This document shows, piece by piece, positions 17,229 to 26,275 of a DNA stretch of 64,000 bases. Origin of the DNA: Planctomycetota bacterium (GTDB taxonomy: Bacteria > Planctomycetota > UBA1135 > GCA-002748355); assembly GCA_020638795.1 (NCBI GenBank), contig JACKHW010000006.1, positions 310,001 through 374,000 on the forward strand. The letters run 5' to 3'. Under the pieces are notes generated by a model. That model had not been told where the DNA came from. It made no database searches and worked only from the letters and a program-made list of their open reading frames with translations. How positions within the stretch are numbered: the stretch's first letter is position 1; each line of letters opens with the position of its first letter. The translations under genes were made by a program, and so were the position numbers.

Positions 17229-18311
17229 ATGATGACTCACGATTCAGGGCGCCGACCGCGTCCTTCCGTTCTCGCCGTAACCACCCTCCCAGCATGGGTT
17301 CTGGCGTTCGGGTGTTGCGTTTCGATCTTGCCGGCCCAGGCCGACAAGGCGGACAAGGAGGCCAAATACTGGAACGCGTGGGGCCTCAAGGAAAAGGATG
17401 GTCGATGGCTGCGCCAATCCGACATCGACCACATGGAGAAGGACGAGGTCCAGCATTCCGAAACCGGCGTTTGGATTCCGAAAGCCGATCTCGAGAAAGC
17501 GCAGAGCGGACAGCATCTCGTTTCGGGTCAATGGGTTGCGGCCGACGAGGCAGAGAAGGGCCACAAGAGCTGGGCCACGCCGTGGATCTTGTTCAGCGAC
17601 AACATCGAACTCCACACGATCGCGAATCTGGCCGACGCCAAGAACATCCTCAACGAGGCGGAAACCAACGTCGCGTTCTCGAAAAATCTCCTCTGGGATC
17701 CGACCAAGCCACTGCCCGAACGCGTACGCGTCTTCGCGTTCATGAACCAAGAACGCTACCGCGACTTCGGCACGGACAACGACGACAGCGGCTTCTCCAC
17801 CCACGGCGCGTTCCAGTGCTTGACGCGCGATGACAAGCCGGTCGCCGTGTTCTACGGCGCCAAGGATTGGGGACCTTACTACCTGAAGCATGGCGTCGGC
17901 CTCGGCGTCGCGACCCAGCTCCTCGTTCCCTTGGGCATTCCCGAGCGCCATTGGATCCTGACCGGTTTCGGCGGCTACACCTCGCGGTGGTCGAACACCG
18001 ACGCGGCGTCGCACTTCGGGAAGCAATACTTGGCGAAGGGCGGCGTCCGGAGCCTCAAGAGCTTCCCCAAGTCGTTCTCGATCAATGGTGAAATGTCCAC
18101 CGCCGACCTCGACTGGACGATCTATCAGGCGGGGATCCTCGTGGCGTTCCTGCAAAAGCCGAACGACGTGACGCAAAAGGCCTGGGATCAAGTCCGCGAT
18201 GCGATTCGCGAGCGCGACAAGAAGACCCTCAAGATCTACCAGAACTTCGAGAAGAAGCTCCTCTTGCAGGACAAGGCGATCAAGGCGTTCCTGAAAGAAC
18301 AGGTTCAATAG
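17229..18311 (+). CDS. Exported protein with N-terminal GxW-type repeats, unknown function
   Basis: 360 residues. It has a signal peptide about 14-38 (VLAFGCCVSILPAQA). Residues about 45-115 carry three copies of a short motif of the form G-x-W-(L/I/V)-x-x-x-D (KDGRWLRQSD, ETGVWIPKAD, VSGQWVAADE). The remainder, about 116-360, has the look of a degenerate zinc-peptidase-like fold with a long helical C-terminus, but no HExxH is present, so catalysis is not claimed. It is the last gene before the candidate replication origin, where many bacteria have dnaA. Confidence 0.75.
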   Translation: MMTHDSGRRPRPSVLAVTTLPAWVLAFGCCVSILPAQADKADKEAKYWNAWGLKEKDGRWLRQSDIDHMEKDEVQHSETGVWIPKADLEKAQSGQHLVSGQWVAADEAEKGHKSWATPWILFSDNIELHTIANLADAKNILNEAETNVAFSKNLLWDPTKPLPERVRVFAFMNQERYRDFGTDNDDSGFSTHGAFQCLTRDDKPVAVFYGAKDWGPYYLKHGVGLGVATQLLVPLGIPERHWILTGFGGYTSRWSNTDAASHFGKQYLAKGGVRSLKSFPKSFSINGEMSTADLDWTIYQAGILVAFLQKPNDVTQKAWDQVRDAIRERDKKTLKIYQNFEKKLLLQDKAIKAFLKEQVQ

Positions 18312-19129
18312 ACGGCGCGTACGGGGGCCGTTATCCACAAACAACGTGCGTCGTCGCGGGATCTCACCATCTTGGACCCGCTACGTCGTATGACGATGGT
18401 GAAGGATATAAACCGAGTCAAAGTCGGCGGTTACGAGTTGGCCACGACCGAGTCGGGGAAGGTTTGTCCCCGCACGAGCGGTGCTTCGCACGCAGCTGAT
18501 CGACGGAAACCCAGTTTTCCACAGGTTGTCCCCGTGGCTCGTTCCAGGTCGTCAGCGTCGTGTCCCGACTGGGACCTCACAACTAGCGGTGGTGGTCCCA
18601 GCCGTCGATTTTCTGGGGATTGATTCGGGATTGCCTGGGGACGCCGTGCCCCGGCACTCCACATCCATTCGGAACACCGAATAACCGAATTGGGATCCGT
18701 GTGGACAACTCTCAGGATGTCCACCGGACTTCCAGCGGCTTTCCCCAACGGAGGATCGGACCGCGGCGACCCGTCGGCAACGGTTCGACGCGTTGGGAAG
18801 CACACTGATCTGCGGCTCGCGGAGGAATCTCATCGACTGGCAATCTCGATGGAGAAGAGTTTTCCCCGAACTGCAGGCCCTGATGAAGAAGGACCAAGAA
18901 TCAAGAAAACCACTCCATTCCAGACAACGAACGATGCCATCGACCCGCATCCAAGTTCGCGACGTCGCTGATGAACCGTTGCGGTGATTCCAGTAAGCTC
19001 TCCGCATCACCTCGTAACGACCCTCGCGCCCCCTCGAACGTGTCTGCGGTCGTGAGACTGGGCACGTGCATGGGTGTCGGTCGATGAGGGTCGCTCTGGG
19101 GAGAAAGTCGAGGAAGGGGATGTCTCGCG
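18312..19129. other. oriC: Candidate chromosomal replication origin (oriC)
   Basis: 818 bp without a credible gene, directly upstream of dnaN. DnaA-box matches are TTATCCACA at 18331-18339 (perfect), TTTTCCACA at 18515-18523 (one mismatch) and TTGTCCACA on the minus strand at 18700-18708 (one mismatch). Weaker relatives recur in both directions, including TTGTCCCCG at 18464 and 18526 and TTTTCCCCG at 18860. A/T-richer stretches near 18400-18425 and 18885-18930 could unwind. Neighbours dnaN-dciA-gyrB and nearby parABS fit an origin. dnaA itself is not adjacent. No experimental or skew evidence is available here. Confidence 0.7.
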
Positions 19130-20263
19130 ATGAAGATTCTCTGTGACCGAGCTCGGTTGGCGGCTGCGCTGGCACCGATCATGCCGGCGATTCCGGTCAA
19201 GGAACCGCCGAAGCACGCGCTCAAGTTCCTGTTCGTGGATGCACGGGACGACAAGCTCTTCCTGCAGGCGAGCAACATGGAGCTGTCGATCGAGATCCAA
19301 CTCGACTCGGTCAAGGTCGATGAACCCGGACGCGCGTTGATTCCGGCAAAGCCGTTCTTCGCCCTCGTGAACGAGGTCACGGATCCGACGCTGCGCATCG
19401 AGGTGGATGGCAGCCGAATGGTCTTGCCGACGGCGAGCGGCAAGTTCGAGATGGTCACGAGTGATCCGGACGACTATCCGGACCTCTCGTTCGCATCCGA
19501 CAGCGAGGGCCTCGAAGTGCCTGTCCAGCTCCTCGCACAGCAGGTCGCTTCGACCGAGTTCGCCTGCGCCAAGGAAGCGTCTCGCTACGCGACGAACGGC
19601 GTGCTGATGACGATGATGAGCGGGCGATTCACGACGGTCGCGACGGACGGACGGCGCATGGCCTTGATGTCGATGACGATCCCGAACGCGACCGACGTCG
19701 ACGAGGGGTGGCAGATCCTGCTGCCACACAAGAGTCTGCAGGCAACCGTGCGTGCGCTCACGTCGCTCGCTTCCGGCAATCCGGAAACCACCGTGACGCT
19801 GTTCGGCAACACGAACACCGCACTCTTCGTTCTGGCAGACGCCCGCATTTCGATGACGGTGATCCAGGGTGTCTTCCCGGACTTCGCGGATGCGATTCCT
19901 CGCGGTTGCAAGAACTACGTCGAGTTCAACAAGGCCCTGCTCGAAGCCAACCTTCGTCGCGCGACGGTGTTGACCGACGATGCGAACCCGGCGGTGCGTC
20001 TGTCGTTCGAAGGCAGCCAGGCGAAGTTCGCGAGCGAGGCCGCTGGACTCGGCACGGCCGAGACGGTGATGGACGTCACACTGCAGGGTCCGGGGGGACA
20101 CATCGTGTTCAACCCGGCGTTCATCCTCGAGATCTTGAAAGCTTCGAAGGAAGACCTCGTGCACTTCGAATTCGAGGACGAGAACTCGCCCGGCAAGTTC
20201 GTCCTGAGTGCCGACGAGGACATGGAACAACTCTACGTCATCATGCCGATCACCGGCGTATGA
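19130..20263 (+). CDS. dnaN: DNA polymerase III subunit beta (sliding clamp)
   Basis: 377 residues, normal for DnaN. It starts MKILCDRARLAAAL after a strong AGGAAGGGG, although a 7-15 nt gap with an out-of-frame ATG intervenes. Family landmarks are the KFLFVDARDDKLFLQASNMELSI region in domain 1, ATDGRRMALM in domain 2, and the C-terminal YVIMPITGV, which corresponds to the conserved MPMRL-type end near the hydrophobic protein-binding cleft. The dimeric ring tethers the polymerase to DNA. The gene is the first after the candidate origin, with the dciA-like gene 20 bp downstream. No recF is present at this locus. Confidence 0.96.
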   Translation: MKILCDRARLAAALAPIMPAIPVKEPPKHALKFLFVDARDDKLFLQASNMELSIEIQLDSVKVDEPGRALIPAKPFFALVNEVTDPTLRIEVDGSRMVLPTASGKFEMVTSDPDDYPDLSFASDSEGLEVPVQLLAQQVASTEFACAKEASRYATNGVLMTMMSGRFTTVATDGRRMALMSMTIPNATDVDEGWQILLPHKSLQATVRALTSLASGNPETTVTLFGNTNTALFVLADARISMTVIQGVFPDFADAIPRGCKNYVEFNKALLEANLRRATVLTDDANPAVRLSFEGSQAKFASEAAGLGTAETVMDVTLQGPGGHIVFNPAFILEILKASKEDLVHFEFEDENSPGKFVLSADEDMEQLYVIMPITGV

Positions 20264-20282
20264 CGAGACGGTCCTGAATCGC

Positions 20283-20591
20283 ATGAAGGACATCGCAGGA
20301 TTGATGAAGGGGCTGTTGCGGGCGACGTCCGTCGTCCCCGATGGCCTCGATTCGGCGGTCGCGGACGTGGCGCGCGACCTGTGGCCGGACTGTGACGAAG
20401 ACACCGTGAGAATCGTGGGTCTTCGACGCGGAGTCCTGCGCATCGAAGTCGACAACCACGCTCGCTACGCCGAAGCCAAGGCCTTTCACGCCAATACGTT
20501 CCTCGAACGCGTGCAAGCACGCACCGAGGGAGCAACTCGTGGAACCGATCACGTGCACAAGATCGTGTTCCAAGTCCGAGGCATGCACTGA
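20283..20591 (+). CDS. dciA: DUF721 / DciA-like replicative helicase loader
   Basis: 102 residues from the ATG at 20283 (MKDIAGLMKGLLRATSV), placed 20 bp after dnaN. The core RGVLRIEVDNHARYAEAKAFHANTFLERVQ matches the DUF721 signature (strand, basic helix, then LLERLN-type end). DciA is the ancestral loader or operator of the DnaB helicase in bacteria that lack DnaC or DnaI. The location between dnaN and gyrB is the classical DUF721 position, usually after recF, which is missing here. The fold assignment is firm from sequence and context. The loader role rests on the family. Confidence 0.82.
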   Translation: MKDIAGLMKGLLRATSVVPDGLDSAVADVARDLWPDCDEDTVRIVGLRRGVLRIEVDNHARYAEAKAFHANTFLERVQARTEGATRGTDHVHKIVFQVRGMH

Positions 20592-20636
20592 TTCGCTCTC
20601 GAGCGACGAGCCTCCCAGCAGCATTGTTCACGCGAG

Positions 20637-23144
20637 ATGTCCGACGAACACAAGAACGAGCCGCGAAACGAGAACGACCAACCGAAGCGTCGTGAGGCGA
20701 AGTACGACGAGGATTCGATTCAGGTCCTCGAGGGCCTCGAAGCCGTCCGAAAGCGTCCAGCGATGTACATCGGCGACACGTCGAGTGCCGGCCTCCATCA
20801 CCTGATCTGGGAGGTCGTCGACAACTCCGTCGACGAGGCGCTTCAACAACGCTGCTCGTTGATCATCGTGACTCTCCACAAGGATGGATCGGTTTCGGTG
20901 CTCGACGATGGTGCCGGGATTCCGACCGGGCGTCACCCGAAGCTCGGCATTCCGACGCTCGAAGTGATCCTGACCAAGCTTCACGCGGGCGGGAAGTTCG
21001 ACAAGGGTGGCTACCAGGTTTCCGGTGGACTGCACGGTGTCGGCGTTTCGGTCGTAAACGCGCTGAGCGAGTGGCTCGAGGCGACCGTGTATCGAGACGG
21101 CAAGATCTATCGACAAACGTTTGCACGCGGCAAGAAGTCGATCGAGATGGAAGTGCTCGGCGAGACGACCAAGCGCGGCACGTTGATTCGGTTCATGCCG
21201 GATTCGCAGATCTTCGAGACCGACGAGATCCGACACGAGGTCGTCCACAAGCGTTTGCGTGAGCTCGCGTACTTGATGGGCACGTTCGGACTCACGATCG
21301 AGTTGCACGACGAACGCGACGACACGAAAGAGTCCTTGCGGTTCGAGAACGGTCTCGTGGATTTCGTGCACCACCTCAACAAGGGCAAGCAGACGTTTTC
21401 GGACGAAGTCGTCTACATCAATCGGGACTACGTCGACGAAACGAGCGAGAACGAGCAAAAGCCTACGTACGGCGTCGAGATCGCGCTCCAATACAACGAT
21501 GGGTTCAACGAGAACCTCTATTCGTTCGTCAACAACATCAACACGCACGAAGGCGGCACGCACCTCTCGGGTTTCAAGACGGCATTGACGAGAACCCTCA
21601 ACGCCTTCGCGAAAAAGAATTCGCTACTCAAGGACAAGGACAAACCGCCTTCCGGCGACGACCTGCGCGAAGGCTTGACAGCGGTGATCAGCGTCAAGGT
21701 CCCAGACCCGCAGTTCGAGAGTCAGACGAAGATCCGACTCGGCAACCGCGAGGTCGAAGGCATCGTCAACACGATCTTCGGCGAAGGGCTTCGGGACTTT
21801 CTCGAGGAGCGACCCAAGCTCGGCAAGTCGATCTTCGAGAAGGCGCTCCAAGCTGCGCGCGCGCGAGAGGCTGCGCGCAAGGCGCGCGACACGATTCGTC
21901 GCAAGTCCGCGATGGAGAACTCGACGCTGCCACTCAAGCTTGTCGATTGCCATCGCGGAACTCCGCGAAGCGAGGCCGAGCTCTTCCTCGTCGAAGGTGA
22001 CTCGGCCGGCGGAACCGCGGTCTCCGGACGTGCGAGTTTCCAAGCCGTCCTGCCGCTGCGAGGCAAGATCCTCAACGTCGAGAAAGCGCCGATCCACAAA
22101 GTGATGGATCACAAGGAAATCGAGGCGATCGTCACGGCGGTCGGTACCGGTTTCCTCGACGAGGAGTTCGACGAAGAGAAACTGCGCTACTCGAAGATCG
22201 TGATCATGACGGACGCGGACGTCGACGGGAGTCACATCCGCACGCTGTTGCTCACGTTCTTCTATCGCAAGATGCCCGAGCTCGTGAAGCGTGGACATGT
22301 GTATGTCGCGCAACCGCCGCTCTACATGATTCGCAAGGGCGAGAAATACGTGTTCGTGCACACGGAGGCAGAACGCGAACGGGCGGTCACGAGTTTTGGC
22401 GCGGACACGCTGTCCTTGCGCGTGGGCGAACAGGAATGGACGGGTGCAGAACTCCAGAGCGCACTCGACGTCTTGCGACAGCTCAAGCGTTCGCCACTCT
22501 CACAGACCATGGGTCTGAGTGACCTCATCAGTCGGAAGAACGACGCCGGCAAGTGGCCGACGCATCGACTGCGACTCGTCAGCGATCGCGTACGCGCGTC
22601 CCACAAGGAAGGTTCTCTCTACTTGTTCGGCGGCGAGCGCGAACTCGAAGACGTGCTCAAGTCGACGCGAGACGCGCACGCTGATGCCCGCATCTCGATG
22701 AGCAGCGAAGTCGACAAGGAAGCGGACATCGTCGTCGAGACGATTCACATCCCGGCGCGGCTCGACGAACTCCTCGCGAAGGCAGCCTCGCTCGGATTGC
22801 CGTTGCACAGACTCGATCGCACCGAAGATGGCAACGCGCCGGAAGACATCCACACGAAGGCCGGCAGCGAGCAGCGAACGGCCTCGACGCTCTTCGAAGC
22901 TCTCGAGCGGTATTCCCAGCGCCGGGACCTCAAGATCACGCGCTTCAAAGGTCTCGGGGAAATGGACGCCGAACAACTCTGGGAGTCGGCGATGGACCCG
23001 GCTCGCCGCCTGCTCTACCGCGTCGGGTTCGCGGACGAGGTCGAGACCGATAACCTCTTCACCGTATTGATGGGTTCCGTAGTCGAACCGCGGCGCGAGT
23101 TCATCGAGAAGCACAGCCTCGAAGTGACGAATCTCGACGTCTGA
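20637..23144 (+). CDS. gyrB: DNA gyrase subunit B
   Basis: 835 residues. GHKL ATPase domain: RKRPAMYIGDTSS near 39-51, EVVDNSVDEA near 59-68 with the Mg-binding Asn, and GGLHGVGVSVVNALS. Transducer: residues about 225-400. TOPRIM: EGDSAGG and TDADVDGSHIRTLLLTF. A long insertion of roughly 190 residues separates the TOPRIM core from FKGLGEMDAEQLWE, as in GyrB of Gram-negative type. The C-terminal VEPRREFIEKHSL is the normal gyrase end. It introduces negative supercoils with GyrA, which is not in this window. The ribosome binding site is poor, and the gene follows dciA by 45 bp. Confidence 0.97.
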   Translation: MSDEHKNEPRNENDQPKRREAKYDEDSIQVLEGLEAVRKRPAMYIGDTSSAGLHHLIWEVVDNSVDEALQQRCSLIIVTLHKDGSVSVLDDGAGIPTGRHPKLGIPTLEVILTKLHAGGKFDKGGYQVSGGLHGVGVSVVNALSEWLEATVYRDGKIYRQTFARGKKSIEMEVLGETTKRGTLIRFMPDSQIFETDEIRHEVVHKRLRELAYLMGTFGLTIELHDERDDTKESLRFENGLVDFVHHLNKGKQTFSDEVVYINRDYVDETSENEQKPTYGVEIALQYNDGFNENLYSFVNNINTHEGGTHLSGFKTALTRTLNAFAKKNSLLKDKDKPPSGDDLREGLTAVISVKVPDPQFESQTKIRLGNREVEGIVNTIFGEGLRDFLEERPKLGKSIFEKALQAARAREAARKARDTIRRKSAMENSTLPLKLVDCHRGTPRSEAELFLVEGDSAGGTAVSGRASFQAVLPLRGKILNVEKAPIHKVMDHKEIEAIVTAVGTGFLDEEFDEEKLRYSKIVIMTDADVDGSHIRTLLLTFFYRKMPELVKRGHVYVAQPPLYMIRKGEKYVFVHTEAERERAVTSFGADTLSLRVGEQEWTGAELQSALDVLRQLKRSPLSQTMGLSDLISRKNDAGKWPTHRLRLVSDRVRASHKEGSLYLFGGERELEDVLKSTRDAHADARISMSSEVDKEADIVVETIHIPARLDELLAKAASLGLPLHRLDRTEDGNAPEDIHTKAGSEQRTASTLFEALERYSQRRDLKITRFKGLGEMDAEQLWESAMDPARRLLYRVGFADEVETDNLFTVLMGSVVEPRREFIEKHSLEVTNLDV

Positions 23145-23271
23145 CGACGGCGGGCCTGAACTCGGTGGTCGAGCGGTCGACCCCGCGATCGTGCCGGGGA
23201 TTGGCGCCCTCGGGCAGATCCGAGAGCCTTTCCCTCAGGGTCGGACGCCCTCGTGTGCCGATAGATGCGAC

Positions 23272-23844
23272 ATGAAGGGCATGGAACGCATCACCACCGT
23301 GCGGCTCGCCGAGGCACTCTCGCAGGCTGCTGCCGTTCCGAACGAGAAGATCACCGAGGCTCTCTACCAACAGGACAGTACGGGCGTTCCGTTCCCCGAA
23401 CTGCTCGTCGAAGGTGGAGACATCAGTGAGTGGGATCTCGCGAAGCTCGTCGTGCAGCACTTCCAGCTGCCGTTCCTGATGGCGTCGAACTTCCAGATCG
23501 ACCCGAACGCGGTTGCCTGTTTGCCCGAGGACTTCCTCTTCGAACACCGCATGCTGCCGTTGCACGTGCTCGGGACCACGCTGACCGTCTCGATGCCGGT
23601 CCTCGTGACCCACAAGGTCCTGCAAGAAGCCCAGCAGCTGAGCTCCAAGAATCTCTTCCCGATCGTGGGCCTCGGTTCGGAGAACCTACGCTTCCTGTAC
23701 GAACTCTTCCCGAGCCATCCTCGCGACGGCGACGATCGCCGCCGCAAGCAACTCGAGAAGCGCGGCACCGGTCAGAGCGGCGATTCGTGGGAGAGCATCT
23801 TCGACGTCGGGGACCAAGAGGTCCTGAAAGACCTCGGGCTCTGA
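23272..23844 (+). CDS. Stand-alone GspE/MshE N-terminal domain protein
   Basis: 190 residues from the ATG at 23272 (MKGMERITTVRLAEAL); an ATG at 23281 is equally possible. The sequence LPFLMASNFQIDPNAVACLPEDFLFEHRMLPLHVLGTTLTVSM is the MshEN / T2SSE_N pattern found at the N-terminus of type II secretion and type IV pilus ATPases. MshEN modules can bind cyclic di-GMP, but the specific RLGxx(L)x12 binding repeats were not clearly seen. No ATPase domain follows. The C-terminus is charged and probably disordered. It could be a regulatory or adaptor version. It lies 127 bp after gyrB. Confidence 0.75.
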   Translation: MKGMERITTVRLAEALSQAAAVPNEKITEALYQQDSTGVPFPELLVEGGDISEWDLAKLVVQHFQLPFLMASNFQIDPNAVACLPEDFLFEHRMLPLHVLGTTLTVSMPVLVTHKVLQEAQQLSSKNLFPIVGLGSENLRFLYELFPSHPRDGDDRRRKQLEKRGTGQSGDSWESIFDVGDQEVLKDLGL

Positions 23845-24026
23845 GCAGCGGCGGCCGTAGGATGTCGGCGCCACGGAACTCGTGAACCGCGAGTGAAGCC
23901 GTCACGAATCCTCGGCCAAGGCCGCGGGCTGCGACGACGGGAATCGTCCGGGAGCCCTCGATTTGCGCTAGACTCTGCGCCCCCGAGAGTTCTCGGAAGC
24001 GGGTCTTTCGAGTTTCCGAGGCGATC

Positions 24027-24103
24027 GGGTCCTTAGCTCAATTGGTTAGAGCATCCGGCTCATACCCGGCGGGTTGCAGGTTCGAGTCCTGCAGGACCCA
24101 CCA
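24027..24103 (+). tRNA. tRNA with CAU anticodon (Met, or Ile2 after lysidine modification)
   Basis: A 77-nt cloverleaf. Acceptor GGGTCCT pairs with AGGACCC, the D-arm is GCTC...GAGC, the anticodon loop is CTCATAC with CAT at 24061-24063, the T-arm is GCAGG-TTCGAGT-CCTGC, and CCA is encoded at 24101-24103. The 27-43 pair at the base of the anticodon stem is mismatched (T/C). It lacks the three consecutive G-C pairs expected of initiator tRNA in the anticodon stem position, so an elongator Met or Ile2 is more likely. Confidence 0.93.
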
Positions 24104-24159
24104 GCTCCGACCACTGCCGTTCCCTCCTGTTGTTCCACGGCTCTCGCCGATCCCGATCC

Positions 24160-26007
24160 ATGAGAAAAGCTCTCGCGCCCCTCGCGGTTCTTCCCTTTCT
24201 AGCAGCGATGCTGCCTGCCCAGGGTTCGTTGCACATGTTGCTCGGATTCGCGGGTGACAACACCAACTCCGTCAACTCGGTGCCGATTGCCGGGATGTAC
24301 GACCAAGTCGATCGGAACGGCAAGACCGATCCGAACACCGCCGAACTCTTCGGCTTCCTTCGCAAGGTCTACTCGGTCAACGGCGGCAACGGTGCGTTCA
24401 TCTACGACGAACAGCACATCATCGAGAACGGAGACATCTCGTTCTACGTCGCCGATGCCGGGGACGGATACATCCTCAAGTGCGTCGACAGCAACGCCAA
24501 CGGCATCATCGAGGACAGTGAGGCCACGATCTTCACGCAGTTCGGCACGTCACGGACCTTCGGTCCCAACACGCTGTCGGTCGTCAATGTCGCCGGCAAG
24601 GTCGTCGTCTACACCGCACTCGATTCGCGCAACACATCGCGTCCGATCGGAATCTACCGCAGCGAAGACAAGAACAACGACGGCGACGCGAGCGACGCGG
24701 GCGAAACCGTCAAGTTGCTCGATTCGGCGAGTGCGCTGACCTTCCCGGGCAAGGCCGGAACCGTCACGCTCACGCGCGATGATTGGCAGCGCATCCGCAC
24801 GGTGCCCAAGTTCAATCGCTTCTTCGCGTTCAACAACGGCTCGGGCTCGGCAACGCCATCCGCGGACGCGTTCTGCTACTTCGGTTTCGAGGAGTCGGCC
24901 GGGACGTTGACCAAGCACTCGGTCTTCTTCAATCCGTCCAAGCTCAACGGCCTGCCTGCCAACGCCGATATCGCGAGCGGCGCGCTCGAAGACCTCGACA
25001 TCACCTACGTCGACGCGACGACGATGCAGCAGCGTTACTTCAACGGCTTCCTCTTCGCGGAAGTCGACGAAAACGGCGATCGCCGCACGCTGCCCGCCTA
25101 CTACTTCACCAACACCTATGGCGCGAAGCGTAGCTTCGGCTCGAAGAACCAGGCCGGCAAAGAACTCCAGGGTGTCGTGCTTCGCGGCGTCGACAAGAAC
25201 CTCGACGGCGACCTGCAGGACGCGGGCGAAGTCACCGTGTTCTTCAACGGCTCGGGCAACGACCTCAAGGGTGGTTCCATCGGTACCGCGAAGACGGTTT
25301 CGTGGACCGATCCGACTCGTGGTCCCGTCACCACGATCGAAGGCTTCGTCACGGGTCTCGCCGAGGGCGAGGGCGTCGTCTACCTGCTGGTCGAAAACGG
25401 CAGCCGCGACGGCGTCATGGCGCTGATCGACAAGAACGGCAACAACGTCATCGAAACGGGTGAAGTCGAGGTCCTCTACGAAACCCCGTCGCCGTTCCCG
25501 CCGGTCTTCAGCTCGCAGTTCGGCCCGTACAGCCTCGAGCTGCACGCGATCGATCGCAGCCTCGTCGTCGATCCGCTTCCGACGGGCGCCGTTCCGTTCG
25601 GGACCGGCAAGTGCACGACCTTGTCGGGACTGCGTCCGCTATTCAGCGTCGCGGGCGGAGTGCCGACGATCGGCAACCAGAACCTCCTGCTCGAAATGAA
25701 GCGCGGCAACCCGAACGTCGCGTCGCTCTTGTTCGTCGGCGCGTCGAAGTCGTTGCTCCTCGGTGTGATCCCGCTGCCGTTCGCACTCGATCCGATCGGC
25801 GTCGTCGGCTGCAATCAGCTCGTGAGCAACGAGTTGATCTTCGCCACGATCAATGGCGCGAGCGGTGCGGCTTCCTTGCCGCTGCCGTTGCCGAACGACC
25901 CCAAGCTCAAGGGGCTCAAGCTCTACATGCAGTGGTGGTCGCAGGACAGCCAGGCGAATCCCGCACAGTGGGTCACCTCGAACGGACTCGAGTTCACGGT
26001 TCAGTAG
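24160..26007 (+). CDS. Large exported protein with calcium-loop-like repeats and shared C-terminal domain
   Basis: 615 residues from the ATG at 24160 (MRKALAPLAVLPFLAAMLPAQG), a clear signal peptide that ends at about residue 22. The body repeats about every 60-100 residues a short Asp/Asn-rich loop resembling an EF-hand or dockerin calcium site, for example DSNANGIIEDSE, DKNNDGDASDAGE, DKNLDGDLQDAGE and DKNGNNVIETGE, each followed by a beta strand. This suggests a beta-propeller-like fold stabilised by calcium. The C-terminal ~130 residues (FVGASKSLLLG, LPFALDPIGVVGC, MQWWSQDS) resemble those of three other exported proteins in this window. The function is unknown, probably at the cell surface. 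Confidence 0.8.
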   Translation: MRKALAPLAVLPFLAAMLPAQGSLHMLLGFAGDNTNSVNSVPIAGMYDQVDRNGKTDPNTAELFGFLRKVYSVNGGNGAFIYDEQHIIENGDISFYVADAGDGYILKCVDSNANGIIEDSEATIFTQFGTSRTFGPNTLSVVNVAGKVVVYTALDSRNTSRPIGIYRSEDKNNDGDASDAGETVKLLDSASALTFPGKAGTVTLTRDDWQRIRTVPKFNRFFAFNNGSGSATPSADAFCYFGFEESAGTLTKHSVFFNPSKLNGLPANADIASGALEDLDITYVDATTMQQRYFNGFLFAEVDENGDRRTLPAYYFTNTYGAKRSFGSKNQAGKELQGVVLRGVDKNLDGDLQDAGEVTVFFNGSGNDLKGGSIGTAKTVSWTDPTRGPVTTIEGFVTGLAEGEGVVYLLVENGSRDGVMALIDKNGNNVIETGEVEVLYETPSPFPPVFSSQFGPYSLELHAIDRSLVVDPLPTGAVPFGTGKCTTLSGLRPLFSVAGGVPTIGNQNLLLEMKRGNPNVASLLFVGASKSLLLGVIPLPFALDPIGVVGCNQLVSNELIFATINGASGAASLPLPLPNDPKLKGLKLYMQWWSQDSQANPAQWVTSNGLEFTVQ

Positions 26008-26220
26008 CCCGGCCGCGATTGCCGCTCGATCGATGCAGCCGGGGCTACGGCTGCGCCATACCGTCCGTGTCGTGATTCCTGCGGACGATAGGGAGTGGAT
26101 CCGGCTGTGCCGGAGTGCGACGCCCTGCTCCGCTTCCTTTTTCCGCCCGAAGCGCTAAACTCTCGGGCTTCCAGCGTGGATCGGTCCGTCGAAAACCGGC
26201 TCTGACGCCGAGGGCCCGCT

Positions 26221-26237
26221 CGAGACGTATCGTCTCG
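26221..26237. repeat. Perfect 7-bp inverted repeat upstream of 26276
   Basis: CGAGACG-TAT-CGTCTCG, 38 bp before the downstream start codon. It is positioned as an operator or leader hairpin for the following gene. No T-tract is present. Confidence 0.35.
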
Positions 26238-26275
26238 GCTGTCACGATCCGCGCTGTGTTCCTGCACGGTCGCAG

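Noticed and set aside
18552..19175. Small open frames in the candidate origin as genes
   Set aside because: No domain, poor codon pattern and no ribosome binding site, and they overlap the DnaA-box region and the dnaN start.
19007..20455. Minus-strand 482-codon frame across dnaN
   Set aside because: Antisense to a confidently identified dnaN; rich in Arg/His/Asp as expected for a shadow frame.
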